A stretch of 64,000 nucleotides of DNA, taken from Gallionellaceae bacterium. Its GTDB lineage: Bacteria > Pseudomonadota > Gammaproteobacteria > Burkholderiales > Gallionellaceae. The notes under the pieces are model-generated. The model made no database searches, had not been told where the DNA came from, and was given only the letters and a program-made list of their open reading frames with translations. Each line of letters starts with the position of its first letter. Positions within the stretch are counted from its first letter, which is position 1. Both the position numbers and the translations under genes were made by a program. Location of the stretch: the NCBI GenBank assembly GCA_027448945.1, contig DAIDMQ010000003.1, positions 1-64,000 on the forward strand. Reading direction: 5' to 3'. Below are positions 56,229 through 64,000 of the stretch, piece after piece.

Positions 56229-58412
56229 TCATCTCGTATGGCCAGATTTTATGTGGTCGCGTTCAATACCGCCCTTAATACGGAGCAAGCGCATCCCATT
56301 AAATACCACGATCAGGCTGGCCCCCATATCGGCAAAGACCGCCATCCAGAGCGTGGCTTTCCCTGCCAGAGCCAAAGCGAAGAATATCGCCTTGATGCCG
56401 ATGGCCAGCGTGATGTTTTGTTTGAGCACACGGGAAGTATTTCGGCTTAGCTGGATGAAGTGTGGCACTTTGCGCAAATCGTCATCCATCAGTGCAACAT
56501 CGGCGGTCTCGATGGCAGTATCTGTACCGGCGCTGCCCATAGCAAATCCTATAGATGCCTTGGCTAACGCAGGCGCGTCGTTGATTCCATCACCCACCAT
56601 GCCGACATGATCGTAACGGTTCATCAACTCATCGATTACTGCCAGTTTTTCTTCCGGCAGCAGATTGCCGCGCGCATCGTCTATGCCCACCTGGGCAGCG
56701 ATGGCGCTGGCCGTCGTCTGGTTGTCGCCGGTCAACATCACTGATGCCACACCGAGAGCATGAAGTTGGCGGATAGCCTCCGCGCTATGGCCGCGCACCG
56801 TGTCGGCCACACCGATGACGCACAGCGACTCGGTTGCCGTAGCCAGCACCACGGCTGTCTTGCCTTCCTGCTCCAGACGATGCAGAGCCTCTTCGACATG
56901 CACTCCGCAGATGCCCAGTTCTTCGATCTGCCGATGGTTGCACACATAGTAAAGTTGCCCCTCGACAACCGCTTTGGCACCGCGACCTGTGAGGGACTCG
57001 AACGAAATGGCGGGTAGCAACGAACGCGGCGTTCCGTTCCCGTCGGCAGGCGTCTGCCATGCCGATACGATGGCAGACGCGATGGGATGTTCGGAATGCA
57101 CGTCCACGCTGGCGGCCAGTTGCAGCAGGCTGTCGGCAGGCAACTCAACCAGCGGAACCACATCGGTCACGACAGGCTTGCCGTGCGTGAGCGTGCCGGT
57201 CTTGTCCAAAGCTACGGCTTTTATCAGGCGTCCGTTCTCCAGATGCACGCCGCCCTTGATCAGTATGCCCTGCCTTGCCGCAGCGGCAAGCCCGCTCACC
57301 ACGGTAATGGGCGTGGAGATTACCAGCGCGCAGGGGCAGGCGATCACCAGCATGACCAGCGCCTTGTAGAACCATGGCTCGAACGCGGCACCGAACAGCA
57401 ACGGAGGAACGGCCGCCACCAGAACCGCGAACACCACCACGGCGGGGGTGTAGTAACGCGCGAACTGGTCGACGAAACGTTGCGTCGGCGCGCGTTGGCC
57501 TTGCGCCTCTTGCACCGTGTGGATGATGCGATCCAGCGTGGTGTTGCCCTTGTTTGCGGTGACGCGAAACTCCAGCATACCGCGCTCGTTCAGCGTACCG
57601 GCGAACACCGGATCGCCCGCCGCTTTCAACACGGGCATGCTCTCCCCGGTAATCGGCGCCTGGTTCACCGAACTGCCGCCCGCCGTGACCACGCCGTCCA
57701 GCGGAATACGCTCTCCCGGTTTGACGCGCACCACTTGCCCAACCTGCACGTCGGTTACTGCTGTCTCGCGCCATTCGCCGTTGTCGAGTTGCACGGTGGC
57801 GACCTCGGGAGTCATCGCCATCAGCCCCTTGATTGCGTTCTTGGCCCGCTCCAGCGAGAGCGTTTCGATCAACTCGGCCAGCGCGAACAGGAAAATCACC
57901 ACCGCAGCTTCCGGCCATTCGCCGATGGCAAGCGCACCGATGACGGCGATGCTCATCAGGAAATTCATATTGAGGGCGAAGTTCTTGAGCGCGATCCAGC
58001 CTTTTTTCAGAGTGCTGAGGCCACCGGTGACAATGGAGAGCAAGGCCAGAGCGATCACCGCAACCGATTGCTCGCTCGCGCCGTTCCACGCGACGATTTC
58101 CGCAACCATGGCCGCAGTACCGGACACCGCCATCAGCGCCCATGTCCGGCGCGATACCACGGGGGATTCCGCTTCGCAGCTCGAACAGGAGCCGGACTGG
58201 CATTGCGGCTCGGGGTCTGTCTTCATACCTATCTCGCGCAAGGCATCGAGGATAGGCTGTTCATCGTCCAGTGTATGCGTGACGGCAAGACGGCGGGTTA
58301 TCAGGTTGAACGACAGCTCGCCGATGCCGGGCATCGATCCGAGACGCTTGCGGATCAGTGCCTCCTCAGTTGGACAGTCCATGTTACGAATATTGAACAT
58401 TGAGTGTTTCAT
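56229..58412 (-). CDS. cadA: Heavy-metal P1B-type ATPase (Zn/Cd/Pb exporter, CadA/ZntA type)
   Basis: 727 residues. The N-terminal HMA-like domain has one Cys only (FNIRNMDCPTEEALI) followed by a Cys cluster (CQSGSCSSCEAE). The membrane part contains the transport motif VIACPCALVISTPITVVSGL near residue 359; cytoplasmic motifs are VALDKTGTLTHGKPV near 404, the TGES actuator in ITGESMPVLKAAGD, and MVGDGINDAPALAKA. CPC with this context marks the Zn/Cd/Pb subgroup. No MerR- or ArsR-type regulator is adjacent. The ATG at 58400 is an alternative start. Confidence 0.93.
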   Translation of the reverse strand: MKHSMFNIRNMDCPTEEALIRKRLGSMPGIGELSFNLITRRLAVTHTLDDEQPILDALREIGMKTDPEPQCQSGSCSSCEAESPVVSRRTWALMAVSGTAAMVAEIVAWNGASEQSVAVIALALLSIVTGGLSTLKKGWIALKNFALNMNFLMSIAVIGALAIGEWPEAAVVIFLFALAELIETLSLERAKNAIKGLMAMTPEVATVQLDNGEWRETAVTDVQVGQVVRVKPGERIPLDGVVTAGGSSVNQAPITGESMPVLKAAGDPVFAGTLNERGMLEFRVTANKGNTTLDRIIHTVQEAQGQRAPTQRFVDQFARYYTPAVVVFAVLVAAVPPLLFGAAFEPWFYKALVMLVIACPCALVISTPITVVSGLAAAARQGILIKGGVHLENGRLIKAVALDKTGTLTHGKPVVTDVVPLVELPADSLLQLAASVDVHSEHPIASAIVSAWQTPADGNGTPRSLLPAISFESLTGRGAKAVVEGQLYYVCNHRQIEELGICGVHVEEALHRLEQEGKTAVVLATATESLCVIGVADTVRGHSAEAIRQLHALGVASVMLTGDNQTTASAIAAQVGIDDARGNLLPEEKLAVIDELMNRYDHVGMVGDGINDAPALAKASIGFAMGSAGTDTAIETADVALMDDDLRKVPHFIQLSRNTSRVLKQNITLAIGIKAIFFALALAGKATLWMAVFADMGASLIVVFNGMRLLRIKGGIERDHIKSGHTR

Positions 58413-58464
58413 GATCTACCTTGGCTTCACTAGGTTTCTGTGGCTTGAAAAATTCTGAGTTTCT

Positions 58465-59045
58465 TTAGAACTCGTACTCAATCTGCATCCTGAAGGTGTG
58501 ATTGGGCCTGTCTTGCTTGTCACTGATAGGTCAAATTGGTGCCGTATGGCACACCACTTTTATCGGCCTTTTCAAATGCGCGTTCAAAAAGCAAATTGCC
58601 ATTCATCTGGAGCTTGCCGGAGTCTGTCTGAAGCAATGACCCCAGCTTGAGCTCCCACGGCGCATCGCCTTTTAACGGGGCTTCCGTTTCGATGACAAAG
58701 CCAAGATCAAGCGGATATTACCAGTCTCGGTGTGCTGGAACTTGTTCACCCATTCAGCCAGCGTGACCTCTGTGTTTCCGCTACGAACCTGTTTTAAATA
58801 TATCTCTGTGAACCAATATTCCTTTGCGCCGAAACCTAATCCGATACTGGCAACTTTTGCGGGATTTCCGGCTTGTGACGAGGCTGTGCCGTACTTGATA
58901 TCAATTTCCCGCTCACCATATTCGACTGCGGGGTATAGACATAATCCGCAGCACCGGCAAAAGCATCCTGCGCTCCGACAATTCCGCAGAGCAGGATGCC
59001 CAGAGAAAATAAATTAGCAAACGAAAATGCGAAATAATTTTTCAC
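58465..59045 (-). pseudogene. Degraded outer-membrane protein gene of the FTR1 iron locus
   Basis: Reading the minus strand from a GTG at 59045 there is a signal peptide (FANLFSLGILLCGIVGAQDA) and GAADYVYTP. The reading frame then shifts to AVEYGEREIDIKYGTASS and GAKEYWFTEIYLKQVRSG, shifts again to TEAPLKGDAPWELKLGSLLQ and NGNLLFERAF, hits a stop after NLTYQ, and resumes only at the very end with NHTFRMQIEYEF before TAA at 58465. At least two frameshifts and an internal deletion are needed. It starts 5 bases after the FTR1 gene, so it was the third gene of that operon. Confidence 0.8.
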
Positions 59046-59050
59046 GATGA

Positions 59051-59875
59051 TTATTTTCGTACCGTGGTTGGCTGCGAACGAGCAGCCCATTTCATGCCGA
59101 TGAAAATGACAATCAGTGCAGTAAGGTAAAAAATGATCTGCATTCCTGCCGGACGTGAGTCATAGCCAATCAGACTGTGCAGTAATATGCCGGTTAGTCC
59201 ACTTTCCGGCAGTAGCGCAGACGTGTCCCATAGCGGCGAGGCGAGGCTGGGCAACAAATCGGCTTGAATCAGGAAATGCGCAGCTTGCGAGGCCATGCCT
59301 GCTGCTAATAGCAACACCAATATGCCAGTAGCAGCAAAGAACCAGCGCATCGGCACGCGCAGCAGCCCGGCAAATATTGTGTAACCAACCACAATACCGA
59401 GCAGCATGCCAACCATGCCGCCGAGCAGCATTGAAGACTGTCCGCCCTCACCAGATGTTGCGATGCCATAAAGAAACAGCACAGTTTCTGAACCTTCTCT
59501 GAGTACAGCCAGCCCGACGATAACAAATAGCACCGAACACTCGCTGTTTCCGTCACGAATGGCACTGCCCACTAAACGAGCGTTGGCCGCCAGCGCAGCA
59601 CCGTGAGACGCCATCCAAATGTTGTGCCATGCCAGCATCAGCACCGCGATGCCGAGTACGATGGTGTTGAAAATTTCTTGACCGATGCCGCTGGCCAGCG
59701 ATCCGATCACGTCGGTTGAAGCTGCGACCAATCCCGAACCCACTAATCCAGCCACCAGTCCAGCGGCCAACCAGCGTTTGCTGCCGTGAATGCTGCGCGT
59801 CGCGGCAGTGAGAATCCCGATGATGATGGAAGCTTCCAATACTTCCCGAAAAACAATGATGGCAGTTGCGAACAT
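59051..59875 (-). CDS. FTR1-family high-affinity iron permease
   Basis: Inner-membrane permease of 274 residues with seven predicted helices. The two iron-binding REXXE motifs are visible: FREVLEASIIIGIL near residue 10 and LREGSETVLFLYG near 129. It is preceded by a periplasmic cupredoxin, the FTR1-P19/EfeO-like arrangement. No EfeB peroxidase or multicopper oxidase is present in the window. It is expected to take up iron across the inner membrane. The cupredoxin start and a Fur box lie upstream. Confidence 0.92.
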   Translation of the reverse strand: MFATAIIVFREVLEASIIIGILTAATRSIHGSKRWLAAGLVAGLVGSGLVAASTDVIGSLASGIGQEIFNTIVLGIAVLMLAWHNIWMASHGAALAANARLVGSAIRDGNSECSVLFVIVGLAVLREGSETVLFLYGIATSGEGGQSSMLLGGMVGMLLGIVVGYTIFAGLLRVPMRWFFAATGILVLLLAAGMASQAAHFLIQADLLPSLASPLWDTSALLPESGLTGILLHSLIGYDSRPAGMQIIFYLTALIVIFIGMKWAARSQPTTVRK

Positions 59876-59884
59876 GATATTTTC

Positions 59885-60202
59885 CTATTTTGCGACGATT
59901 GAACCTTGGGCGGTTGCTGCGTGAAATTCGCCGGTGAAGGCGTAGCGTCCGGGCGTAAGTGGGCCGATGTAAATCGTCGCGGCGCCACGTCCGGCAATCA
60001 CTTTTTCCCGGTTTAGATCGTGGCTATCGAATTCCTCGGGGGTGGCATCCTGATTCTCAACCAAGAGCTTGATTTTCTTGCCTGACGGGATGGTTAACTC
60101 AGACGGCTGGAAGCTGTGATCCTTGATGATCAGCGTATAGTCGGCATCGGCTGCATAGGCAGCGAATGGTAGTAGCAGGAAAATAAGTGAAAGACGTTTC
60201 AT
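59885..60202 (-). CDS. Periplasmic cupredoxin-like protein (EfeO/P19-type partner of FTR1)
   Basis: 105 residues with signal peptide RLSLIFLLLPFAAYAADA. A cupredoxin fold follows: YTLIIKDHSFQPSELTIPSG, KIKLLVENQDATPEEFDSHD and YIGPLTPGRYAFTGEFHAA. It has His and acidic residues at the metal end but no Cys, so not a classical blue-copper site. Nine bases separate it from the FTR1 gene, so it is co-transcribed. It probably delivers iron to, or oxidises iron for, the permease. Confidence 0.88.
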   Translation of the reverse strand: MKRLSLIFLLLPFAAYAADADYTLIIKDHSFQPSELTIPSGKKIKLLVENQDATPEEFDSHDLNREKVIAGRGAATIYIGPLTPGRYAFTGEFHAATAQGSIVAK

Positions 60203-60226
60203 GGCGAACCCCGTAGTTAACTAGTC

Positions 60227-60247
60227 ACAAATGATAATCATTCTTAT
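60227..60247. promoter_or_regulatory. Fur box between the divergent iron operon and fur
   Basis: The core TGATAATCATT at 60232-60242 matches the Fur consensus, with 14 of 19 consensus positions by my alignment. It sits between the cupredoxin start (60202, minus) and the fur start (60303, plus), so one site can repress both. Confidence 0.78.
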
Positions 60248-60302
60248 TTGCAATTACAAGTATTTCCTGACATGATGATTCAAAAATCTAAAAGGTCTTG
60301 AT

Positions 60303-60734
60303 ATGCACCAACCTGATCACCTAAAAACTGTCGGTCTAAAATCCACCTTGCCACGGCTCAAGGTGTTGAGCCTGTTCGAAGCTAGCAAGCAACGACATCT
60401 GAGCGCGGAGGAGGTATACAAGCTGCTGCTCACCAGCGGTGACGATGTCGGCCTAGCGACCATTTATCGCGTGCTCACCCAGTTCGAGCAGGCTGGTCTG
60501 CTGATGCGGCACCATTTCGAGGGCGGCAAATCGGTGTTCGAACTTAATCAGGGCGAACACCATGATCACATCGTGTGTATGCAATGCGGCCATGTCGAAG
60601 AGTTTTACGACGCAACTATTGAGGCACGCCAGAAAATAGCCGCCACCGATCGCGGATTTACCATTCACGACCACTCTCTCTATATCTACGCAGACTGTAA
60701 CAAGCCAAAATGCCCCAATAAAATACAAAGCTGA
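60303..60734 (+). CDS. fur: Fur-family ferric uptake regulator
   Basis: 143 residues. The winged-helix part (LKSTLPRLKVLSLFEASKQR, HLSAEEVYKLLLTSGDDVGL, ATIYRVLTQFEQAGLLMRHH) is followed by the metal sites HHDHIVCMQCGHVEEFYD (HHDH and CxxC) and a C-terminal CNKPKC pair. A second genomic fur is likely; this copy is a local regulator carried with the FTR1 genes. It is autoregulated by the adjacent Fur box, by inference. Confidence 0.92.
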   Translation: MHQPDHLKTVGLKSTLPRLKVLSLFEASKQRHLSAEEVYKLLLTSGDDVGLATIYRVLTQFEQAGLLMRHHFEGGKSVFELNQGEHHDHIVCMQCGHVEEFYDATIEARQKIAATDRGFTIHDHSLYIYADCNKPKCPNKIQS

Positions 60735-60774
60735 AAATTCCCTCGTCAAATGTTTCATTGTCTGAATCTCCATG

Positions 60775-60811
60775 CCCTGTGGGCTTGAAAAAACCACAGG
60801 GTTCTTTATTT
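60775..60811 (+). terminator. Terminator after fur
   Basis: An 8-bp stem CCCTGTGG/CCACAGGG with an 11-base loop, followed by TTCTTTATTT. It lies 40 bases past the fur stop. Confidence 0.65.
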
Positions 60812-60892
60812 CCGCTTGTCAGTTATCATTTTGGAGCTGGCTGAGGCTGACCCATCCAGCAACAGCACTGGACACAGGCATATTCCTAAAGA

Positions 60893-61288
60893 TTAAGGCA
60901 AAGCAGCCAATACCCGCTCCAGCCGCTGACGTACCTCAATCGCCAGCAGGCTGATCTCAGGTTTGTTTACCAAATCCAGTACGGCGGCTGGATCCATGAA
61001 TTCCACATGCACCGAGCCTTCCTCATCCTGGCGCACGACCACGTTACAGGGGAGCAGCAGACCGATAGACGGCTCAGCCTGCAATGCACGATGAGCCAGC
61101 GGGGGATTGCAAGCACCGAGAATGCGGTAAGGTGGCATCTCAGCATTGAGTTTCCTTTTCATCGTGGCAGCCACATCGATATCGGTCAACACACCAAAAC
61201 CCTCGGACTGCAAAGCACGTACCACTTGTTCCAAAGCACTGTCAAAATCTAGTACAGCTTTCTTGCCAAATCCATAACGAATTTCCAT
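60893..61288 (-). CDS. DUF302 domain protein
   Basis: 131 residues, cytosolic. DUF302 hallmarks are FDSALEQVVRALQSEGFGVL, DIDVAATMKRKL, YRILGACNPPLAHRAL and IGLLLPCNVVVRQ. AAGGAG lies seven bases before the ATG at 61288. The family is common near thiosulfate, copper and heavy-metal genes. The Cys in GACNPP and LPCNV are conserved in many members. The function is not established. Confidence 0.9.
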   Translation of the reverse strand: MEIRYGFGKKAVLDFDSALEQVVRALQSEGFGVLTDIDVAATMKRKLNAEMPPYRILGACNPPLAHRALQAEPSIGLLLPCNVVVRQDEEGSVHVEFMDPAAVLDLVNKPEISLLAIEVRQRLERVLAALP

Positions 61289-61359
61289 GTTGTTCTCCTT
61301 GAATTGCATTTATAACCAAGCCATGCCGCACAAACGCCCTAGCGGCCAAAAACTTCCTG

Positions 61360-61581
61360 CTAAATCCCCTTCATATCATCCCGCCTTTTCAGATACTCAT
61401 CACGACCGATTTCGCCTCGGGCATACCGCTCATCCAGCATCTCTAGCGCTTTGGCGGGTTCACTACCGCCCCCATTCTTACCAGCAAGATATTTGACCAC
61501 CGCCAAAACCAGAAAAATCAGCAGCAGCCAGAACAACGCCATGCCCAGCCATCCACAGCCCATCCCGTATTCCCACATCAT
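61360..61581 (-). CDS. SHOCT-domain small membrane protein
   Basis: 73 residues. One membrane helix (LGMALFWLLLIFLVLAVVKY) sits between a Met/Trp/Gly-rich start and a short C-terminal SHOCT helix pair (AKALEMLDERYARGEIGRDE, YLKRRDDM). Such proteins often accompany metal efflux genes but have no defined activity. GGAGG precedes the ATG. Confidence 0.85.
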   Translation of the reverse strand: MMWEYGMGCGWLGMALFWLLLIFLVLAVVKYLAGKNGGGSEPAKALEMLDERYARGEIGRDEYLKRRDDMKGI

Positions 61582-61684
61582 AATTTCCTCCTTTTTGCGT
61601 TAATTACGTACACACCTGCTTCGTTCGTAAGGTGACAAGCGCAATGTATAAACACAAGAATTCCGGCTAATTGGCGCATTACGT

Positions 61685-62041
61685 TCAAGTTTTGGATTGC
61701 CAACCAGCTATCGGAACTGCCTGGATGATGTCGCTGATGTAAATCCAGCCAGCCTCGGCTTGGCCGGTGCGGGCGGCGTGCCCGATGATGGCCACTAGCT
61801 CGTCCACCTGGAGATCCTCGCAAACCAGTTCCAGCTTCGATTCGTTGATAACTGTCTCGGCCAATTCGATGGAATAGTGTTGCTCCTTGGCGTCCACCGC
61901 CTTCAGTAGGCTTTGCACCGGGATGACGGCAAGATTGCGGCAGCCAGGCGTTCCGTCCGTGTTGCACAGCCCTGATTCTTTTACGGCGCGAATCACATCG
62001 GCGATGCGGTGGTTGTGGATATAAGCCTTGATTTCTTTCAT
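61685..62041 (-). CDS. P-II-like signalling protein beside CzcA
   Basis: 118 residues with the P-II ferredoxin-like fold (MKEIKAYIHNHRIADVIRAV, ESKLELVCEDLQVDELVAII, GQAEAGWIYISDIIQAVPI). It lacks the Tyr51 T-loop sequence of GlnB/GlnK, and has a Cys-containing loop (GLCNTDGTPGCRNLAVIP) instead. Similar non-canonical P-II proteins are known next to CzcA/CusA pumps in proteobacteria. It may gate or report on metal export; this is inference. The gene is 57 bases after the czcA stop, same strand. Confidence 0.82.
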   Translation of the reverse strand: MKEIKAYIHNHRIADVIRAVKESGLCNTDGTPGCRNLAVIPVQSLLKAVDAKEQHYSIELAETVINESKLELVCEDLQVDELVAIIGHAARTGQAEAGWIYISDIIQAVPIAGWQSKT

Positions 62042-62098
62042 GCGGATTCTCCTGATTTAGTGATTGCGTGCGGCCCGGTCAGGCCGCACGCTACTGGT

Positions 62099-64000
62099 TT
62101 ACTTCGCTTGTTTGCGTTCGCGGCGTGTCTCCACCCACTCGTACATCAACGGCAAAAGCAGCAACGTCAACGCCGTAGAGGTAAACAATCCGCCCACCAC
62201 GACCGTCGCCAGCGGGCGCTGAGTTTCCGCGCCCACACCCGAAGACAAGAGCATCGGCACCAGACCGAAGATGGCGATGGAAGCCGTCATCAAAACTGGT
62301 CTTAATCGCAATGCGGCACCTTGCTTAACAGCTGCACGCACCGACAAGCCCCGTTCACGTTGATCATTTAAAAAAGTCACCAGCACGATGCCGTTCAGCA
62401 TCGCAACACCAAATACGGCAATAAATCCGATGGCCGATGGTACAGACAGGTATTGTCCGGTAATGAATAGCCCGATCACACCGCCGATAGTGGCGAACGG
62501 CACGTTGGCAATGATCAGCGTGGCGTAGGTAAGCGAATTAAATGCCGTATACAACAGGATGAAGATCAGCCCGATGGTGAGCGGCACGATCAGCGCCAGC
62601 TTGGCCATGGCGCGCTGCTGGTTCTCAAAGGCGCCACCCCACTCGATCCAGTAGCCGGCTGGAATCTTCACTTCGCTCTTGATCCTGGCCGCTGCCTCCT
62701 TCACGAAGCTGTCCACGTCGCGCCCTTTCACGTCCATCTGGATCACAGCGTAACGTTGCAGCTGTTCGCGCCGGATGAAGGAATAACCTTCATCCAGTTC
62801 CACCGTGGCGACTCTGGAAAGGGGAATCAGCGCGCCGCTCTGGGTGCGAATCGGGATGTTGTTGATGGCTTCCACGCTGTTGCGGAAATCGGGCGCGAGC
62901 CAGACCTGGATGTCGAAACGCTTGACCCCGTCGATCAGCGTACTCACCGCCTTGCCGCCGATGCCGGCCTGCACCACCTCAAGGATTTCGTCGGCGTTGA
63001 TGCCGTAGCGCGCCGCCTCATCCCGGTTCACCTTGACCACCATCTGCGGCTTGCCTTTGTTCGCTTCCAGCGACAGATCCGCGACGCCCGGCACTTTCTC
63101 CAGAGCGGACTTAAGCTCACCGGACAGGCGGTCAAGGGTAGTCAGGTCTTCGCCGTAGAGCTTTAGCGCGAGCGTGGCGCGTACCCCGGAAATCAACTCC
63201 TCGACGCGCATCTGGATCGGCTGGGTGGCCGAAATCACCGAGGTCGGCACGACCTGTTCCAGCTTGTCCTGCATCTCCCTGGAGAGATCGGGGAAGGAAA
63301 TGGCTTTGGGCCACTGGTCGCGTGGTTTGAGATTCACCAGGATTTCCATGTAGTTCACGTCCGCGGTTTCGCCCTTTTCCGCGCGCCCGATCATGGCTAT
63401 GGCCGAAGTGGTTTGCGGGAAGGTTTTCAGTGCAGCTTCGAGGCGCTCGGAGATGCGGATGGATTCGTCGAGCGAAGTGGAAGGGATACTGGTCACCCGG
63501 AACATGATGCCGCCCTCCTGCAGGGTGGGCATGAATTCCTTGCCGAGGAAAGGAATCAACGCGACGGACGCCACCAGCAGCACCCCTGCACCGGAGAACA
63601 CTTTTTTCTTGTTCTCCAGTGCCCAGTCGAGCAAGGGCAGATAGAGCTTTTTCGCCCACCTGACTATAAAGGTGTCTTTCTCCTCCTTGGGCTTCAGGAT
63701 CAGCGCCGACATGACCGGCACCAGCGTCATGGTCAGCACCAGCGAACCCACCATCGCGAAAGTGATGGTCAGCGCCATCGGCTTGAACAGCTTGCCTTCC
63801 AGCCCGGTCAGGGAAAACAGCGGCAGGAACACCACGATGATGATCAGGATCGCGAACGCGGTCGGATTGATCACTTCCCGCGCCGCTTCCAGGATCACGT
63901 GCGTCTTGTTCACCGCCGCCTTGCCGGCCTGGTGCGAAAGCAGGCGGAAGCCGTTCTCCACCATCACCACGGCGCCATCCACCATCATCCCGATCCCCAC
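62099..64000 (-). CDS. czcA: CzcA/CusA-type heavy-metal RND efflux pump (C-terminal 633 residues; starts outside the window)
   Basis: Inner-membrane proton-driven pump of the HME-RND family. About the last 60 % of a normally ~1030-1060-residue protein is present. TM4 region GIGMMVDGAVVMVENGF is at the window edge. Then come NPTAFAILIIIVVFLPLF, the periplasmic DN/DC loops (MFRVTSIPSTSLDESIRISE, YGINADEILEVVQAGIGGKA), GYWIEWGGAFENQQRAMAKL, VFGVAMLNGIVLVTFLN and a final helix ending YEWVETRRERKQ. The substrate (Co/Zn/Cd or Cu/Ag) depends on TM4 residues just out of view, so czcA is used in the broad sense. Confidence 0.92.
   Translation of the reverse strand: MGIGMMVDGAVVMVENGFRLLSHQAGKAAVNKTHVILEAAREVINPTAFAILIIIVVFLPLFSLTGLEGKLFKPMALTITFAMVGSLVLTMTLVPVMSALILKPKEEKDTFIVRWAKKLYLPLLDWALENKKKVFSGAGVLLVASVALIPFLGKEFMPTLQEGGIMFRVTSIPSTSLDESIRISERLEAALKTFPQTTSAIAMIGRAEKGETADVNYMEILVNLKPRDQWPKAISFPDLSREMQDKLEQVVPTSVISATQPIQMRVEELISGVRATLALKLYGEDLTTLDRLSGELKSALEKVPGVADLSLEANKGKPQMVVKVNRDEAARYGINADEILEVVQAGIGGKAVSTLIDGVKRFDIQVWLAPDFRNSVEAINNIPIRTQSGALIPLSRVATVELDEGYSFIRREQLQRYAVIQMDVKGRDVDSFVKEAAARIKSEVKIPAGYWIEWGGAFENQQRAMAKLALIVPLTIGLIFILLYTAFNSLTYATLIIANVPFATIGGVIGLFITGQYLSVPSAIGFIAVFGVAMLNGIVLVTFLNDQRERGLSVRAAVKQGAALRLRPVLMTASIAIFGLVPMLLSSGVGAETQRPLATVVVGGLFTSTALTLLLLPLMYEWVETRRERKQAK

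Larger units (their letters stand above)
49271..64000. mobile_element. Genomic island inserted in comM (Tn7-like; right boundary outside window)
   Basis: The native comM frame is interrupted between GGCGGT and TGTAAGC. The island end begins TGT, as Tn7-type elements do. Direct repeats follow, and the first gene is TnsE-like. The bases before the junction, GCGGT, equal the complement of the ACCGC duplication remembered for AbaR elements in Acinetobacter comM. Cargo is nucleases, then cadmium/zinc, iron and RND efflux genes on the minus strand. tnsA, B, C and D are not seen here. The extent to the window end is inferred from the absence of the comM 3' part; several nested events are possible. 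Confidence 0.72.

Noticed and set aside
57087-58403. Long plus-strand open frame (438 codons) opposite cadA
   Set aside because: It is fully antisense to a clear P1B ATPase with all motifs, and its translation is His/Arg-rich and low in hydrophobic structure, as expected from a shadow frame in GC-rich DNA.

Overview
The window looks like a betaproteobacterial chromosome, probably of the Nitrosomonadales (Gallionellaceae/Sulfuricellaceae-like). The main reasons are the Acidithiobacillus-type glutamate-cysteine ligase (gshA) beside a regulatory PTS (EIIA-HPr-EI), the MetX-MetW pair, the ubiK-comM pair, the Pseudomonas/beta-type yqgE-ruvX-pyrB-pyrC' cluster and a full pilGHIJ-chpA twitching chemosensory operon. 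Taxonomy is inferred from gene content only.

Region 1-49270 is ordinary core genome. In order it holds: type II secretion pseudopilins (gspG-K, minus strand); an outer-membrane barrel; xthA and prlC; the pyrimidine cluster, with a DHOase-like subunit that has lost its zinc ligands; phrB; the Pil-Chp chemosensory operon; trkA-trkH; two tandem pstS genes behind an inositol-phosphatase-like gene; rsmE followed by a secreted phytochelatin-synthase-like peptidase; argA; ampG; and metX-metW behind a SAM-II riboswitch with overlapping antiterminator and terminator arms. The PTS-apbE-gshA operon, an ABC-F ATPase, murI, a diguanylate cyclase, purU, a Ser/Thr kinase and a sigma-54-driven torF-like/glnK/amtB operon follow. 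ubiK and the start of comM come last.

At 49270/49271 comM is cut after codon 280. A sequence beginning TGT follows, with direct repeats of 20-bp period. The five bases before the cut, GCGGT, are the complement of the ACCGC duplication I recall for AbaR-type Tn7-like islands in Acinetobacter comM. Everything from there to 64000 appears to be a genomic island whose far end is not visible. Its first operon is a TnsE-like protein without tnsABCD in view, a staphylococcal-type nuclease, and a large DUF2779 protein that joins a Cas4-like PD-(D/E)XK domain to a DEDDy exonuclease domain. I consider this the most interesting locus.

The rest of the island is metal and iron cargo: a methyltransferase, a DsrE-family protein, a DMT exporter with a histidine-rich tail, a CadA/ZntA ATPase, a broken outer-membrane gene, an FTR1 permease with a cupredoxin partner and a divergent Fur regulator at a Fur box, DUF302 and SHOCT proteins, a P-II-like protein and the C-terminal part of a CzcA-type RND pump.

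I found no rRNA, tRNA or CRISPR array.
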